DNA of 64,000 nucleotides, taken from Diplolepis rosae (taxonomy: Eukaryota > Arthropoda > Insecta > Hymenoptera > Diplolepididae). A model generated the notes under the pieces. That model worked only from the letters and a program-made list of their open reading frames with translations. It was not told the DNA's origin and ran no database searches. Position 1 is the first letter of the stretch, and every line of letters starts with the position of its first letter. Location of the stretch: NCBI GenBank assembly GCA_030998225.1, contig JAPYXD010000698.1, positions 10,457,001 through 10,521,000 on the forward strand, given 5' to 3'. Shown here one piece after another: positions 1 to 11,239 of the stretch. The position numbers and the translations under genes are program-made.

Positions 1-300
1 GTCAACTAATGAAGATTTTTCATCGACAGAGAAATACTTACGAAAACTTTTATCTCGTTCATGATAAAAGGAAGCAGTTACTCCTCTGGATAGCAAGATT
101 TTTTTTCAATAGTGCTGCTTGATATTCTGACTTATCTTTTGAAAGTCCAAGATCTCTAACAAGATCATTCAGTTCGTTCTGTACAAACGTTTCAGGTTTA
201 TTTGCTTCCTTGTCATTCGAAAAAGAGATATCATTAGTTTATTTTTCATCTTCGTCACTAACTACCTCATCATCACTTGCACAATCATCTGTGTTGCAAA
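1..300 (-). pseudogene. Fragment of multicopy uncharacterised arthropod protein
   Basis: Read on the minus strand, an acidic stretch (residues like SDDEVVSDEDE) leads into a conserved-looking block, ELNDLVRDLGLSKDKSEYQA, and after one frameshift near 85-92 into SFYHERDKSFRKYFSVDEKS. The order leucine-rich 'LNDLxRDLxLxK' then 'FYxxRDxxFxxYF' matches, from memory, a protein family seen in many arthropod genomes as numerous near-identical loci of unknown function. There is an in-frame stop at 239-241 as well as the frameshift, so this copy is dead. It runs off the left edge of the window. I infer that the family is spread by transposition, and I cannot assign a biochemical role. Confidence 0.55.
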
Positions 301-363
301 AATAATAGTCAGCTTTGCTTCTCGGTTTGTATTGTATATATTTTTATTATTATTATTTATTTA

Positions 364-370
<7 letters not shown>

Positions 371-394
<24 letters not shown>
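371..394. repeat. (TA)n microsatellite
   Basis: A run of about twelve TA dinucleotides within a wider AT-only stretch (340-455). Similar TA runs occur near 8734, 30808 and 44378. Confidence 0.9.
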
Positions 395-403
<9 letters not shown>

Positions 404-469
404 ATATTTATTATTATATATTTTATTGTATATATTGTATATATTGCAATACATATTGAGTGTGGATAC

Positions 470-1372
470 CAAGTCTCTTAGTTTGTAATTTTGAGCTTAA
501 AGCAACGTTCGCACATCCTTGATTTTATCATTCATCATCCGCTGATTCTTTTGTACTTCATATTTGACACATACGTATAATAGATCCGAGTTCTTATCGC
601 AAACATGTTTTGTGATGTCAGAGTTGCTCATTCGAGAAATACGAGTTTTGTGGCATTTTCTATTTTATTGTTTTTTGTGATCTATGTTTATTTAAAAAAC
701 ACGCACGTTAGGTTCCTGGCCCGATTGCAGATGAGTCCACTGCCCATCTTCTTCTCTTACAACCGAACTGATCTTCGTCGAGTGAGATATCTAGTGTCTG
801 TTCTAATCTTCTATAAATTATTGTTGTTAGAATTTTAGACGCATGTGTCGTTAGGCTATTAGTACGGTAGTTCTCGCATTTATATGCCGCTATTATTTCC
901 GGTATAATTACAGTTTTGTTAACCTTGTCACTCGTTTCGTAGGTATCACAAACTAATTTTAATAAAAGGATCTTTTCTGCTCTGTAGGAGCTCTGCTGCT
1001 ATGATTTCTACTCCTGAAGCTTTATTTGCTTTCAGGACCCTTAATGCTTTCTCAAATTCCTCCTTTGAAATCGAATCTCCCCAATCATCATTTTGCACCT
1101 CATTTTCGTTTTCTATGAGATCGACTACACTGTCACCCTTGTATAGGCTCTCTATGTATTCTACCCACCTACTAAATTTATTTCTGCTTTCTGTTACCGC
1201 TTTTCCGTTTTCATTTTTGACTATGTTTGCATTAATTCGTCTTTCCCTAAAATTTTTTCTGATTTCCCTGTGAACTGCGTTTACTTTTATTATCATGAAT
1301 AGCGCTTCTACTTCTTTACATTTTCCTTCTGTCCAGTTGTCTCGCGCTTTTGAATCTTAGAAAATACAGCTT
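470..1372 (-). pseudogene. LINE endonuclease/reverse transcriptase fragment
   Basis: The minus strand encodes the linker and first reverse-transcriptase blocks of a non-LTR retrotransposon. From 1372 down it reads a segment like ARDNWTEGKCKEVEALF, then the linker with SRWVEYIESLYKGD, then the finger region with EKALRVLKANKASGVE. The last is the usual 'LKxxKAxGxDxIxxELL' motif. After a frameshift near 950 it continues with CENYRTNSLTTHASKILTT (normally 'C.NYRGISLL...KI.') and DEDQFGCKRRR (normally 'QFGFR'). Below about 700 the match weakens through several frameshifts, but remnants of the 'LEKAFDNV' and 'KNQ' blocks can be followed to about 470. The catalytic YADD block is not present. The fragment is 5'- and 3'-truncated and certainly non-functional. 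The clade (Jockey- or RTE-like) is not resolved. Confidence 0.85.
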
Positions 1373-1379
1373 AATATGT

Positions 1380-2740
1380 AAATATTAGGAATGAATATAT
1401 AAGATGTTTCTTTCATAATTATCTATCCAATTTTATCCGTGTAAAGTAATTGATTCAACTTTTTAACAGCGGTTGGTCGGCGAAAAATGGATATTCAACT
1501 AATATTAGTAAATACAATGAATATTAAAATTGGTTGACATAATCTTAGATATTATAGCTGAATGATTTTATTGCAGTTATTGAACTTAATAAATGGTTGT
1601 TCTAGAAAACCAGCACAAAACACGTTAAAATATACTTCTTGCCTATTTTTAATGTTAAAAAATCACGTCATTCGAAAAAAAAGGTTTTTTTTTCAAAGTT
1701 TGATAATTTTTAGGTTATGTGAAAACTAGGGACAACATGATAAAACGGCCTTCAGATTCTTAATCAGCGGGTCAATATCCATAGGAAATGATGGATCTCG
1801 TTTCTAGCTTAAGCCATTTTTTTTGCAAGGCTGTGTTATTCACGTGTGATTTCTTTAAAAAAAAAAAAAAGTTCATTGAGAAAAAACAGATAGTTTTTTA
1901 AAAAGTGCATAAGTTGCTTATATTTGACCATGAAAATTTGTTAATTAGCCACTTCAACAGCTCATTTTCGACCATGTAAATCATAGACCTCATCACTATC
2001 ATCATATATTGAAGTTTGGAAACATTGTTTTTGTGATAATTCAAACAAATTATCGGTAGATGTAGAATTTTTTAAAAAGAAGTTAACTTTCGAAGTATAA
2101 AGAGAAAAATGCAGAATAGGTACCTAAGTTTTAAAATAAAGTAGAGCAAATATGCTGTCATGTATAAATTATGAAATTTAAATTTAGAAAAGTATTTTTC
2201 ATTGTAAATAAAGGTCGCATATGATATGAAAAACTACATAAAATTTCTACCGATGTAACTCAGATACTTATATTAAAAACCTAGATTTTTGACAATTTTG
2301 CTGTTATTACTTGGCATTGAAATTTTAGTTGGACGCCATCTAGTGATAATTTTAGCCTAGTCAATAATAAGTATATACCAATTATAGAAGTTCAATATTT
2401 TTCCGCGGCCGGATGAACAATAAATTACTAAAACTAAAAAGGGAATTAAACTGATAGGTTAAATCCCACTATGACCTATTTTTTCGCCAACTGAAACTTA
2501 ATTTGGTGAAAATTGGAAACGCCAGTTTGTTTTTCGTGGCAAAAAGGTCCTTGACTGTTTTGCGACGATTTTACATATAGATGCCTTCAAAGAAGAGTTG
2601 ATTCTGAACTACTTTACAGACTTTATTAATCTAGAGAAACTAAAGTTGGTGCGTGTGTGAATAGGAAATAAAATTATAATTTCTTGAGTAATCATTCATA
2701 TCAATGATCAACATCACTAAAATTTCAGCAATTACTTCTT
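1380..2740. other. AT-rich stretch with no recognised gene
   Basis: Unique-looking AT-rich DNA with short homopolymer runs (for example poly-A at 1857-1870). I found no coding pattern, RNA gene or clear terminal repeats on either strand. Confidence 0.6.
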
Positions 2741-3242
2741 TTGAATGCGACTAATTGCGCTAAGATCATTTTTGTCGAAAGTATTAGTTCTTCACAAAGA
2801 AAAATCTGCCCGCTTCGCGGGCACATTTTCATCGCTCGCAAGCTTGAGCGCGCCTAGGGCGCGCGATTTGATCGTCGCGCTTCGCGCTCCGATCTTTCTG
2901 GACCTCGCGCTTCGCGCTTGGTCTTGTGCTCTTCGCATACATTTAAGTTTATTTCTTATAATTTAATACTGAAGCTCAAACCAATTTTTTAATATTAAAG
3001 ATGATGTGAATTACTCATTTTCTCAAATTCACTAAATTTCTTTTTCAGTTTAAGTGAAACAGGAAATTCAATTTACTTAAGGCTCTATCGGCCTTAAGGA
3101 ACACATTCTCATCATGACGCTCGCGCTTCGCGCTCGATTTTCTGTATACATTTCAGTAACTTTTTAATAAACTACATGATTAAAATAATTTATTTTCTTC
3201 CAAATCTCTCAAAAAGAAAAAATAATCGTAGACTTTATTTAA

Positions 3243-3590
3243 GATAGTACGATCACGAAAATTAGACCTCAGGCTAAAATAGATAATTTTGCTTTCAAGA
3301 TAAAATTCAAAAATAGGAAACGGTCAAGTTGTAGAGAATCTTTTTTCTAAAAAAATGAACCATAATTTATTAGAATCGCATCATTTTTAAAAATTTGACT
3401 CGAAGCGATAAGAAAATAAGTTTGGGCAAAAATAAAATTTATTAATAACATTATTTTTTTGTGTTTCAAATTTTTTTCATGAAAAATAGTCTTTTCTCAT
3501 TCAAATTGGCCCTTCAATAATAATGTTGCTATTCGTGAAAGCAAAATTATCTATTTTTATCTGAGGTCTAATTTTCGTGATCGTACTACC
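3243..3590. mobile_element. TTAA-flanked MITE, GGTAGT family, short copy
   Basis: The terminal inverted repeat spans roughly 50 bp: left GATAGTACGATCACGAAAAT, right the reverse complement of GGTAGTACGATCACGAAAAT. TTAA lies on both sides (3239-3242 and 3591-3594). No coding capacity. Related copies are at 53254-53919 (same position in the inverted host repeat), 36308-37446, 30271-30640 (truncated) and 61490-62090. At 348 bp it is an internally deleted version of the 666 bp copy at 53254. Confidence 0.8.
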
Positions 3591-3599
3591 TTAAGGAAA

Positions 3600-4180
3600 C
3601 GATTTTGCAGAACAACGCTTATTTCGTATCTCACATATTTTGGTGAAAAAAATCGAATTTTTTTAATATCAAAAATCAAAACATAAAATATACATCCTTT
3701 CGAGGAATTTCTTAATAAGAATGTGTAGACCTCATTTAGGCAAATAATTTTTCATCTAAACTTTTTTTATGTATCTCATATATTTTGTCTAAAAAATGGA
3801 ATTATTGAATTTTAATCGTATTTTTTGGAATTGAAACGAAAAATACATGTTTTTTCATAAACTGTGTCAGACAAAACTTGTAGATCTTTTTGAAACGAAA
3901 AACTTTGTATTCTTACGTTTTTTTCGTGTTTCGAATATTATTGCTAAAAAATTGAATTTTGAATAGATTATTTTTGAATTAAAAAAAAAATATGCATCTT
4001 ATGAAAAAATGTTACAATTCAAATTTGTAAGTCTTTATGTAGAAAATAATATTGTATCATAACGTTTTTTCGTATCTCGTATAATTTAACTGGAAAATGG
4101 CATTTTGATATTGACTTTTTTCGAATTTGAATATGCTGTAACATTTCTAATTTTGATTTAAACAAAAAATGTTATCAGGA
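3600..4180 (+). repeat. Diverged direct repeats of about 150 bp
   Basis: The phrase 'TATCTCATATATTTTG', in variant forms, recurs near 3628, 3771, 3925 and 4073. Each is followed by a block like GAATTTTT...GAAACGAAAAATA and then TTTGTAGATCTTTTTGAAAC. The units are too diverged for a young satellite. They also occur in the inverted copy (52700-53240) and in the diverged copy (38740-39720), so they belong to the mobile unit. Confidence 0.6.
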
Positions 4181-4559
4181 TAATTTTTAGAGATTTATGA
4201 GCACTATCTAAAACCAGTATTAAAATTTTTGATTTCTTCAAAAAATTATTTTCAAAAACACAAAAGTAGTGCTCAATCCCTCAATTTTGATTGGATGTGG
4301 CTGGTTAACGAACTTGTCCTTACTTTTTCGGCTCCGATAAAGTGTACCAAAGCTCAATTCAATCTGATAATTCTATCGAGAGTTATGCCGCACACGACCT
4401 ACAGACAGACAGACAGACAGACACTTTCGTAAAAACCCTTTTTTCGGACTCAGGGGGTCTCAAAACGTAAAGATTTGATGAAATTTTCGAAAGTCATTTT
4501 TCACATAAAACCAATACCTTCTCATCCATGATGAGAATGTAAAAATATTTACTTTTCAG

Positions 4560-5520
4560 GTGACCAGAATCAATCATTCGCGTGAATTAAATTTTTCTTA
4601 TTATATCATCAAAGTGTTCTGAAATTCATTTTTAAAACCTACTAGCATATCATAAAAATCATAGATGCCATACAAGTTTGAAAATTTCCATGAAACTTTA
4701 CTCGACTTTAATGATATTTAAGAGACTACAACGAATTATGTCTGGATTGTAAACAATCTTAAAATCGTTTAAACAAACTTTGTAAGCGCTTAAGTAAAAA
4801 TTTTCCCCGAGAAATACTTCATCAGCACGGTCTGAAATGAAACTCTAAAAAGTCTCTATAAAATTTTTCATTACCTTTAAAAAATCTGAGACCATTACAA
4901 AAAACCCCTGTAAATTGCAAACGCGAAGTATGCGGAACCCAGTGGGTAATATCAAAGCGATATTTTTCCCTTCATACGTGTGGTACGTTGATATAACTCT
5001 GCATTTATTAATAATAAATTTCGTTTCACAGTAAACGATGCAAGAGTTTCCGGATGAAAACTGATTTTAGAAACGGTACTGTCAGCAGAAGTATAAAAAT
5101 CCACATTCCCGAACTTTCCCTTGTATATTATCGGAGCAATGGGGAGAGAGTGGGGCAGGGCTTGAAAGAGAAAGTGGAGATGTACAAGAAAGAGTGAACA
5201 GGAAATAAGAGGGTGTTATGGAGACGTGGCGTCGACGTCTATAAAGAAGGGGCGGAGGCGCAAAAACGAGGGTGAAAATACTAAAAGGGCGATTCCAATG
5301 AGGGACGAAATGTTGCTCGGAAATCCACTGTGGTTGGAGGACCGGTTTTTTATGGAAAACGCTCTCTCTACAACGTTAAAAGCTCATTTATTGAGGAAGT
5401 TGGGAAGAAATCAGAAATGTGCTATTAGCCATCTTTCACCCTCGTCATGGCTCTTAATTTCAATACACTTTAATACTCTGCTATTTCAATTAGAAAGTTA
5501 ATGAGGGATAGATTCCCTTC
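4560..5520. other. Intergenic stretch, no recognised gene
   Basis: Contains a purine-rich, less AT-rich patch at 5130-5500 with a 91-codon open frame (5226-5501). The frame shows no family motif, no codon pattern and no partner, so I do not call it a gene. No repeats with clear ends were seen. Confidence 0.5.
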
Positions 5521-5524
5521 TTTA

Positions 5525-7539
5525 CACTGTAAAAAATTTTTCGGAAATTTTTCCAAAAATAGTCGGACAGCTTAAAATACAAATGGGTCGTAAATTTGTC
5601 CAAAGATATAGTCGGAAATATTTTCGACATAGAACTGGAAATAGTTCCTACTGTTTGGTCGGAGAAATATCCAGTTTATTAGGAAAGAAAGATATAGTTC
5701 ATAATTTACGAGTAAGTGGAAAAAGATCCAAAAAAGTGAACAAATTTTCGTGGTTGTGGAATAATTTCCGCTTTTCATGGGAAAAATTTCCTACAACTCA
5801 GGAGATTTGTGAAATGTTCTCACCTTTTTAATATATTTCCTAATAGTTCGAAAATAAGTCCGAAAATTCGCTCGATTTTCCTCAAATCTATGAAATATTT
5901 CCACTTTCTGTAGGTAAATCTATGCTTCCTAAGGATTTAGGAAAAGGGCATAGCCGGGTTTCCATGTGAAATCGGTCTTAAAACCAAATCAAATTTCGCA
6001 TCAACCATATGGAAAGGGCTGGGCAAGAGATAATTTTGTCAAATTTTCAAATCATTATCTGCCATTTTAAATGAGTAATGGCGGATTTTACCATTTTCGC
6101 TTTTTTCTTTTTTTAGCTAAACTAATCATAGCAAAATTTAAAAAAAAATCAGGGTTGTTTTTTCCAATAGAAGACACATTTGTACATTTTTGCAGATTTT
6201 TTCATGCATAATTCACGATGCAAAAAATTGCGAAAATTTTTGCACCCAATTTTGTTTATGTTTAAATTGCGCGACCACTCTTTTGAATTATTCTATTCAT
6301 TAGTTACCTATCGATGATTAAAACAGAATTTTCGACGGGGGTAAAAAAAAAAAAAAAAAAAAACCGTCAAAATACGCATTCTTCCAACATCTTACAATTA
6401 AAGCACATTTTATAATAACAGTAGACAGATGAAAAATACAATTTTATTTGGTAATCAATCTCTAACACAGTTTACTTCTGAAATTTTTGCAAAAATTTTG
6501 CAAAATATTTTTCGAATTTTGTTTGTTGCGAAAAATCGAAAAACCAATTTATAAAAATTTATAAAAAATTTATAAAAAAATGTAACGAAAACGTAAGTAT
6601 TGCAATGCAAAATAACTGCTAAAAATTTTTTGTTATCCAGAAATCAAAGTTAATTATTTATTTAATTTACGAGCTTTTCTTATTATTTGTGCTCATTAAA
6701 ATTTCAAAAAGTAAAGTAAATGGAGGACGATTTGAGGGTATTTTCGATGTCATGTATAGTAAAATGAGTATGTTATTTTTAACAAAGAGAAATTAATTTA
6801 ACCTGTATATTCGAAAATTATTCAAGAATATGTAAAGATATTTTTAGCAGCACTATTTCGACTTGCGAATAACGACAGTGAACTATTTGTTCACAATGCA
6901 TGTAAAAATTTCAATTTTTCGCAACAAAAAAAATTCGCGAAATATTTTACAAAATTTTTGCAAAATTTTCAGAAGTAAACTGCGTTAGAGATTGATTACC
7001 AAACAAAATTGTATTTTTCATTTGTCTACTGTTATTATAAAATGTGCTTTAATAGTAAGATGTTGGAAGAATGCGTATTTTGACGGTTTTTATATTTTTC
7101 TACCCCCGTCCACACCTTGCAAAAATCTGAACAAATTCTGTTTTAATTATCGATAGGAAACTAATCAATAGAATAATTCAAAAGAGTGGTCGCGCAATTC
7201 AAACATGGACAAAATTGTGTGCAAAAATTTTTGCAATTTTTTGCTTCGCGAATTATGCATGAAAAAATCTGCAAAAATTTACAATTGTGTCTTCTATTGG
7301 AAAAAATAACACTGATTTTGTCAAAATTTTTCTATGATTAGTTTAGTTAAAAAAAGAAAAAAACAAAAATGGTAAAATCCGCCATTACTTATTTAAAATG
7401 GCAGATAATGATCTGAAAATTTGATAAAATAATCTCTTGCCCAACCCCTTCCATATGGTTTATGTGAAATTTAATTTGGTTTTAAGGCCGATTTCACATG
7501 GAAACCCGGCTATGCCCTTTACCGATATTTTTTACAGTG
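5525..7539. mobile_element. TA-flanked non-autonomous element (Tc1/mariner type)
   Basis: The left end CACTGTAAAAAATTTTTCGG and the right end (reverse complement CACTGTAAAAAATATCGG) are inverted repeats of about 19 bp flanked by TA (5523-5524 and 7540-7541). TA duplication with CACTG ends is characteristic of Tc1/mariner-type elements. No transposase is present. Most of its length is taken by the long inverted repeat described separately, which sits only about 19 bp from the right end. The simplest reading is a MITE of about 0.44 kb that received a second insertion. Confidence 0.65.
5942..7520. mobile_element. Long foldback element with arms of about 600 bp
   Basis: The left arm (5942 to about 6546) and right arm (about 6911-7520) are near-perfect inverted repeats. 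They begin AAAGGGCATAGCCGGGTTTC and are separated by about 365 bp of AT-rich loop. Matching landmarks include ATGGCAGATAATGAT/CATTATCTGCCAT and TGTTGGAAGAATGCGTATTT with its complement. The left arm carries a poly-A expansion near 6345-6362. A transcript across it would form a hairpin hundreds of base pairs long. No protein is encoded. No clear target duplication was seen. Confidence 0.8.
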
Positions 7540-7544
7540 TACAC

Positions 7545-8164
7545 TAGTCTCGCTTTTCCTTTGTACAGCAGAAATATTTTCCTTATGAATATGTTTATTT
7601 TGAATTAGGAATAAAGTTTAAATATTTACAAGAGTATTTAAAAAGAATTATAGTTAGAAGAAGCGTCTAAAGTTTCCTTGTCCCATTTGGAGAGATAAAG
7701 TAACGGAGACTAACTGGATTGCCAACGAAATGGGTAGAGCTTTGTCGCGAGCTTTATAATCACATTCGAGAAAATTATCTTTCGCGAAAGGATGAGGAGC
7801 TTTCTTTGGAGACAAGCGTATCGCTATATGTAAGCAGCTTCCCCAGTAAGCATTGTGGTTATGTGTTTTCTCGTAAAACAGCCATAAACTTTCTAGACGA
7901 CAGTAACGCGTGCAACAGATCGAGGTCAACAGGGAACATTTTTGCAATTCGTTTTGCTTTGCGTACTCTCATGTCTGGAAGCTTCTTTCACTTTTTACCC
8001 TCACTAGACAATCGTGCTTGGGCGATTTTCACCAGACACGTTTACTGCTAAATTCTTTAAACAGCAACGCTTACCATCAAACGAAACTATAGTAGTAAAA
8101 ATAAGCTGCTAAATTTAATTTTTCGGGAATTGTAAGGTGAAACAAGACGAAGAAATTAAAAATA
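7545..8164. other. Mid-GC stretch with overlapping open frames, no gene called
   Basis: Open frames of about 100 codons lie on both strands over the same bases (7654-7947 minus, 7719-8051 plus). Neither shows a recognisable motif. Two overlapping frames of this kind usually reflect chance in a less AT-rich patch, so neither is called. Confidence 0.4.
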
Positions 8165-8446
8165 CCCATGCAGAGATTGCCTAATTTGGTCCGAGTTTGC
8201 GATGAGGGCCCGATGAGGCTGGCCACTTGGGGCCGTAGTGGGGAAAATTTAGCGGTTCTGATGAGGGCCAGAGAGGGATGGTTGAAAAATAGTCGCAACG
8301 CCATCTACTCTGGTGTTATGAGCGCCATAATTTATGTTGATGTTATTATTTATTTATGCTTTTATGTTGTTGTGGCATTTTATTTCAATTTAGGCATTTG
8401 TGAAGTTGAGTGAAATACAATAAAAGTTGAAAAAATTGATCAAAAA

Positions 8447-8581
8447 ATGCCAAAAGCTAAGAGCATTTTACGTGTTCGAAATCACAGGGACATTGCTAGT
8501 ATTCCTTACTTACGCAATGAAGACCAACGTAAGCAAATTAATTATAATCATATAGCCTTTCCAAACCTCAAAAAGTTATGA
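8447..8581 (+). CDS. Small basic open frame of 44 codons inside the element
   Basis: The frame starts MPKAKSILRVRNHRDIAS and ends PNLKKL before a TGA. It is basic at the N-terminus (MPKxK...RVRNHR), which recalls the start of DNA-binding or transposase proteins. At 44 residues it is far shorter than any transposase and I recognise no domain. It could be the surviving first exon of the autonomous parent of this element or a chance frame. Its A-rich context at the start (AAAAAATGCC) is compatible with insect translation starts but is not decisive. Confidence 0.25.
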   Translation: MPKAKSILRVRNHRDIASIPYLRNEDQRKQINYNHIAFPNLKKL

Positions 8582-8856
8582 TTTATCACTAGCGATTTGC
8601 CGTTGAAATTTTCAATGTGGAATTTTTGATCCACGAAATTTTTCACAAAACTTATGGACTTATTTAACAATTTCTGGTTTTGAATAAAAAATCAACATGA
8701 ATTATAAGCAGCTCCAAGAAGAAAATAATTAATGGAATATATATATATATATAATCCTTATGAAAAACAATGATGAAAAATTAAATAAATGTGAATTTGT
8801 TGACGAATTGACCATTTATGGATGTATTTTTTATTTTAAACAAAAATATATTTAAC

Positions 8857-9137
8857 CCTCATCGGTTGTATGTATACGACCGTATACATTTTTTTGCGAC
8901 TTTCCGTTACTTCCCAAAAAATTGATGTTTTGAACAGTATTTTTTTTTCATCCATTTCCAAATGAATGTTCACAAATTTGATTTATAATGAAAATAAAAA
9001 TTCAAAAATAAATGATTAAACAAAAAAAAAATGATTTTTTTCATTTTGAAACATTTAAAACAAATCTCAAACTTTTTGTGTATATGCTCGTATACACAAG
9101 AACCGATTAGACGTAGTTTTGACGGTCCCGATGAGGG
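8857..9137. mobile_element. piggyBac-type MITE
   Basis: A 10 bp perfect terminal inverted repeat CCCTCATCGG is flanked by TTAA on both sides (8853-8856 and 9138-9141). TTAA targets with CCC...GGG ends are the signature of piggyBac elements. Subterminal repeats GTATACGACCGTATACA (left) and TGTATACGAGCATATACA (right, complement) add a second inverted pair. It has no coding capacity and is nested in the 8166-9347 element. Confidence 0.8.
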
Positions 9138-9349
9138 TTAAATAGATAAGAATATATATATTGCAAATGAAAATTATAAGGGGCCTCATAGGAGCCACAT
9201 GAGGGCCACAGTAGAAGCATAATTTTGTGGTCCTCATCAGGTTAGGCGTTTCATTTCCCATCGGACGCTAACGGGATTGCCTCATCAGGGCCCCATTTAG
9301 CCCCATTAGGGCCCGAAGGACGCCACACTTAAATTTCTGCACGGGTAAT

Positions 9350-10415
9350 AGAAAAGGGTTTAAAAGATAAATCAAGTTAGATGAAGATATAAAAAATGAT
9401 TAAATATAAAATGAGATGAGAAACCTAAATTTTCCAAGTCGCTGGTCGAAGAAGTATTTGATAGGAAGTCCATCTAACTTCTTGACCGTTTTCTTGCCTC
9501 TTTCCTCTTCTCCTTTTAACCTCATTTTTCCCAGTGCTTCTCTCTGAGGCATTCCTTCCAAGTTCTGCCCGACTTTTTCCTCAGCCGGCAAAACGAATCC
9601 GATTTGGCGGGCGCGAAAAATTGATTTACTCGAGGAGTTGCAAATGCGGCTGTAGGAAACTCCGTCCCATGTCTGCGAGCAACGACCCGGAAGACTGGAG
9701 TTCTGTGAACTTCGACTTCCTTAGAGCATCAATGGAAATAAAAAAGATGGAGGAAGAGAAATTGCTAAATTTGTTATAGAATGCAATAAAAATTATAATC
9801 AACCAAAATTAATTATTCAAATTCGTTTTAAATATTTTGGAAGTAGTGAGTTAAATTATTTTCATATTTGAAACGTTTTTTTCCTCAGGAATCTTTCCGT
9901 GTCATTAAATTTTTGAAAGAAAGATCCGCAAACTTTCGGCGCCTATATGTCGGTCCTGTTCAATGAAGACGTTATGGCCGTCATCAAAATAACGACCAGG
10001 GCCCGAGAAGGAATGAAAAAAGATATATCAAGGGCGAGAGAAAAATCCTGGCTCCACACCGGGTTTTCACTCGATCGGTGGCCAAGTTTTTCACCCCAGA
10101 CATTTTATCTATGGTCGTCTATATGGGTTTCGGATTAGCGACGCACAAGCTCGTGTTCACAAGGGTGCCGCCCCCTCAGGCTCTTCCAATGATTACCCCT
10201 ATCTGAAGGGTACACGACGATATAAATACGTCTTGCATCTTCAAACCAAACCCCACTAGGGGGTCCTCATATTTTGTTTGCAGTCACTATTACCATCAAA
10301 TCTGCCCTCTACAAACTTATCTTGTTCCAGAAACAATGTCGTTTCAGCGATCACGTGTATTATATTTTTCAAAGTAAATCTTTTTTAAAATTGAAACCTT
10401 TTGGTTGATTGAATT
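9350..10415. other. Unique stretch with higher-GC patches
   Basis: Two less AT-rich patches (about 9450-9760 and 9940-10230) hold open frames of 60-81 codons without recognisable motifs. They may be conserved non-coding or exonic host sequence. I see no splice-bounded exon I can defend. Confidence 0.35.
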
Positions 10416-10579
10416 CCTCTGCAGGAATTCTCCGATTTGGCTCCGCTCTGGGAGGTTCAAAATGCAGCAGAGGGCATTGCAATTATTTGTTTCCCAGGTC
10501 GGGCGTAACGTTTCACTTCTAATTAGGGGATGTCCGATCGAGCCTTGATTGGCACCAGGGCTGAATTTCTGCACGGGTT
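10416..10579. mobile_element. Short MITE with CCCGTGCAGAAATTC end
   Basis: The right end (reverse complement AACCCGTGCAGAAATTCAG) matches the ends of the 8166-9347 element. The left end CCTCTGCAGGAATTC is a weaker inverted match. The interior is GC-richer than its flanks. It probably belongs to the same family in a short form. Confidence 0.4.
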
Positions 10580-10979
10580 TGAATATGTTTCTCACAAATT
10601 AAATCCTTGATAAGATTATCGAGAGATTGCTTAAAATTTTTTTTTTTTTACAAATTACCTACTGTTTCCACCTTGAGCTTATCTCTGACCACATCCGCCC
10701 ATCAATAGAGATATTCTTCTAAATTCCATTCTCTTTTGACACATTATAAGGGATGATATTATCATAATATATCTTTATAACGCATGTTTGTCATCACGTA
10801 ACGCTGTCCCATGGGATGATTTTCGGAAAGTGAGCTCTCGGTTATTTCTCCAGTGGACCTGACACTGAATTTATTGCCCCTCGACTAAATGAACCTTCGG
10901 CATCGAAACTCCTACGATAGCAGATCCCATTTAGGCCAAGGCCACGTGACTAAATTATATGTTAATTCTTTTCTGTAAA

Positions 10980-11235
10980 ATAAATTTTCAAGTTTACGGA
11001 ATACCTTCCCAAAAATTGTAGAATATCGCAGAAAGCAATAAAGAATTCTGTTAACATCATTTTAGCGAACATTTTTGTAGAGAAATTAAAACTGAGAGTT
11101 ATTAGCAGTAGAAGTTAATTGAAAATTTTGTGAACATTTTTACAAGAGCAAAGCTAACAATCGTTTTTTGCCTTCTGTTGTATTTTTCAAAATTCCACAA
11201 AATATTTTGTAAACTAAAAAGGTTACTTTATCGAG
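10980..11235. repeat. Diverged foldback repeat family, copy A
   Basis: Both ends contain variants of 'TTTACxGAATAxxTT...AAAATT' and internal 'AAxAAAGAATTCTGTTAAC', arranged as an imperfect palindrome of about 250 bp. Clearly related copies lie at 14395-14590, 45415-45665 and, as a half copy, 54893-55040. No coding capacity; probably an old MITE. Confidence 0.5.
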
Positions 11236-11239
11236 ATGC

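Larger units (their letters stand above)
2801..4545 (+). repeat. Dispersed element with GC-rich palindromes, copy 1
   Basis: It starts with the hairpin GCCCGCTTCGCGGGC and further motifs such as CGCGCTTCGCGCT, which stand out in AT-rich DNA. It then runs through an AT-rich body to a GACA run (about 4405-4425) and a terminal hairpin TTCTCATC-cat-GATGAGAA at about 4518-4538. The same sequence is found inverted at 52296-54340 with near identity. A diverged same-strand copy lies at 38520-39993. The body contains roughly 150 bp diverged direct repeats, and a TTAA-flanked MITE sits at the same position as in the inverted copy. No protein is encoded. The class is unclear: a Helitron-like non-autonomous element is possible because of the end hairpins, but I do not see a convincing 5'-TC/CTRR-3' pair. 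Confidence 0.8.
8166..9347. mobile_element. Non-autonomous element with ACCCGTGCAGAAATT ends
   Basis: The left end TACCCATGCAGAGATTG and the right end (reverse complement TACCCGTGCAGAAATTTA) form imperfect terminal inverted repeats. Just inside both ends are GC-rich blocks containing GATGAGGGCCC or GGGGCCCTGATGAGG, which also pair with one another. A smaller relative with the same kind of ends is at 10416-10579. The element contains a short open frame (8447-8581) and received a piggyBac-type MITE at 8857-9137. The superfamily is undetermined. Confidence 0.55.

Noticed and set aside
2801..4545. Helitron assignment for the GC-palindrome element
   Set aside because: End hairpins are present, but no convincing TC start, CTRR end or A|T insertion site could be fixed from three copies.
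5226..5501. 91-codon plus-strand frame
   Set aside because: Basic, low-complexity start and no family similarity; no supporting neighbours.
7654..8051. Two overlapping frames of about 100 codons as genes
   Set aside because: They occupy the same bases on opposite strands, show no motif and have no regulatory or splice context.
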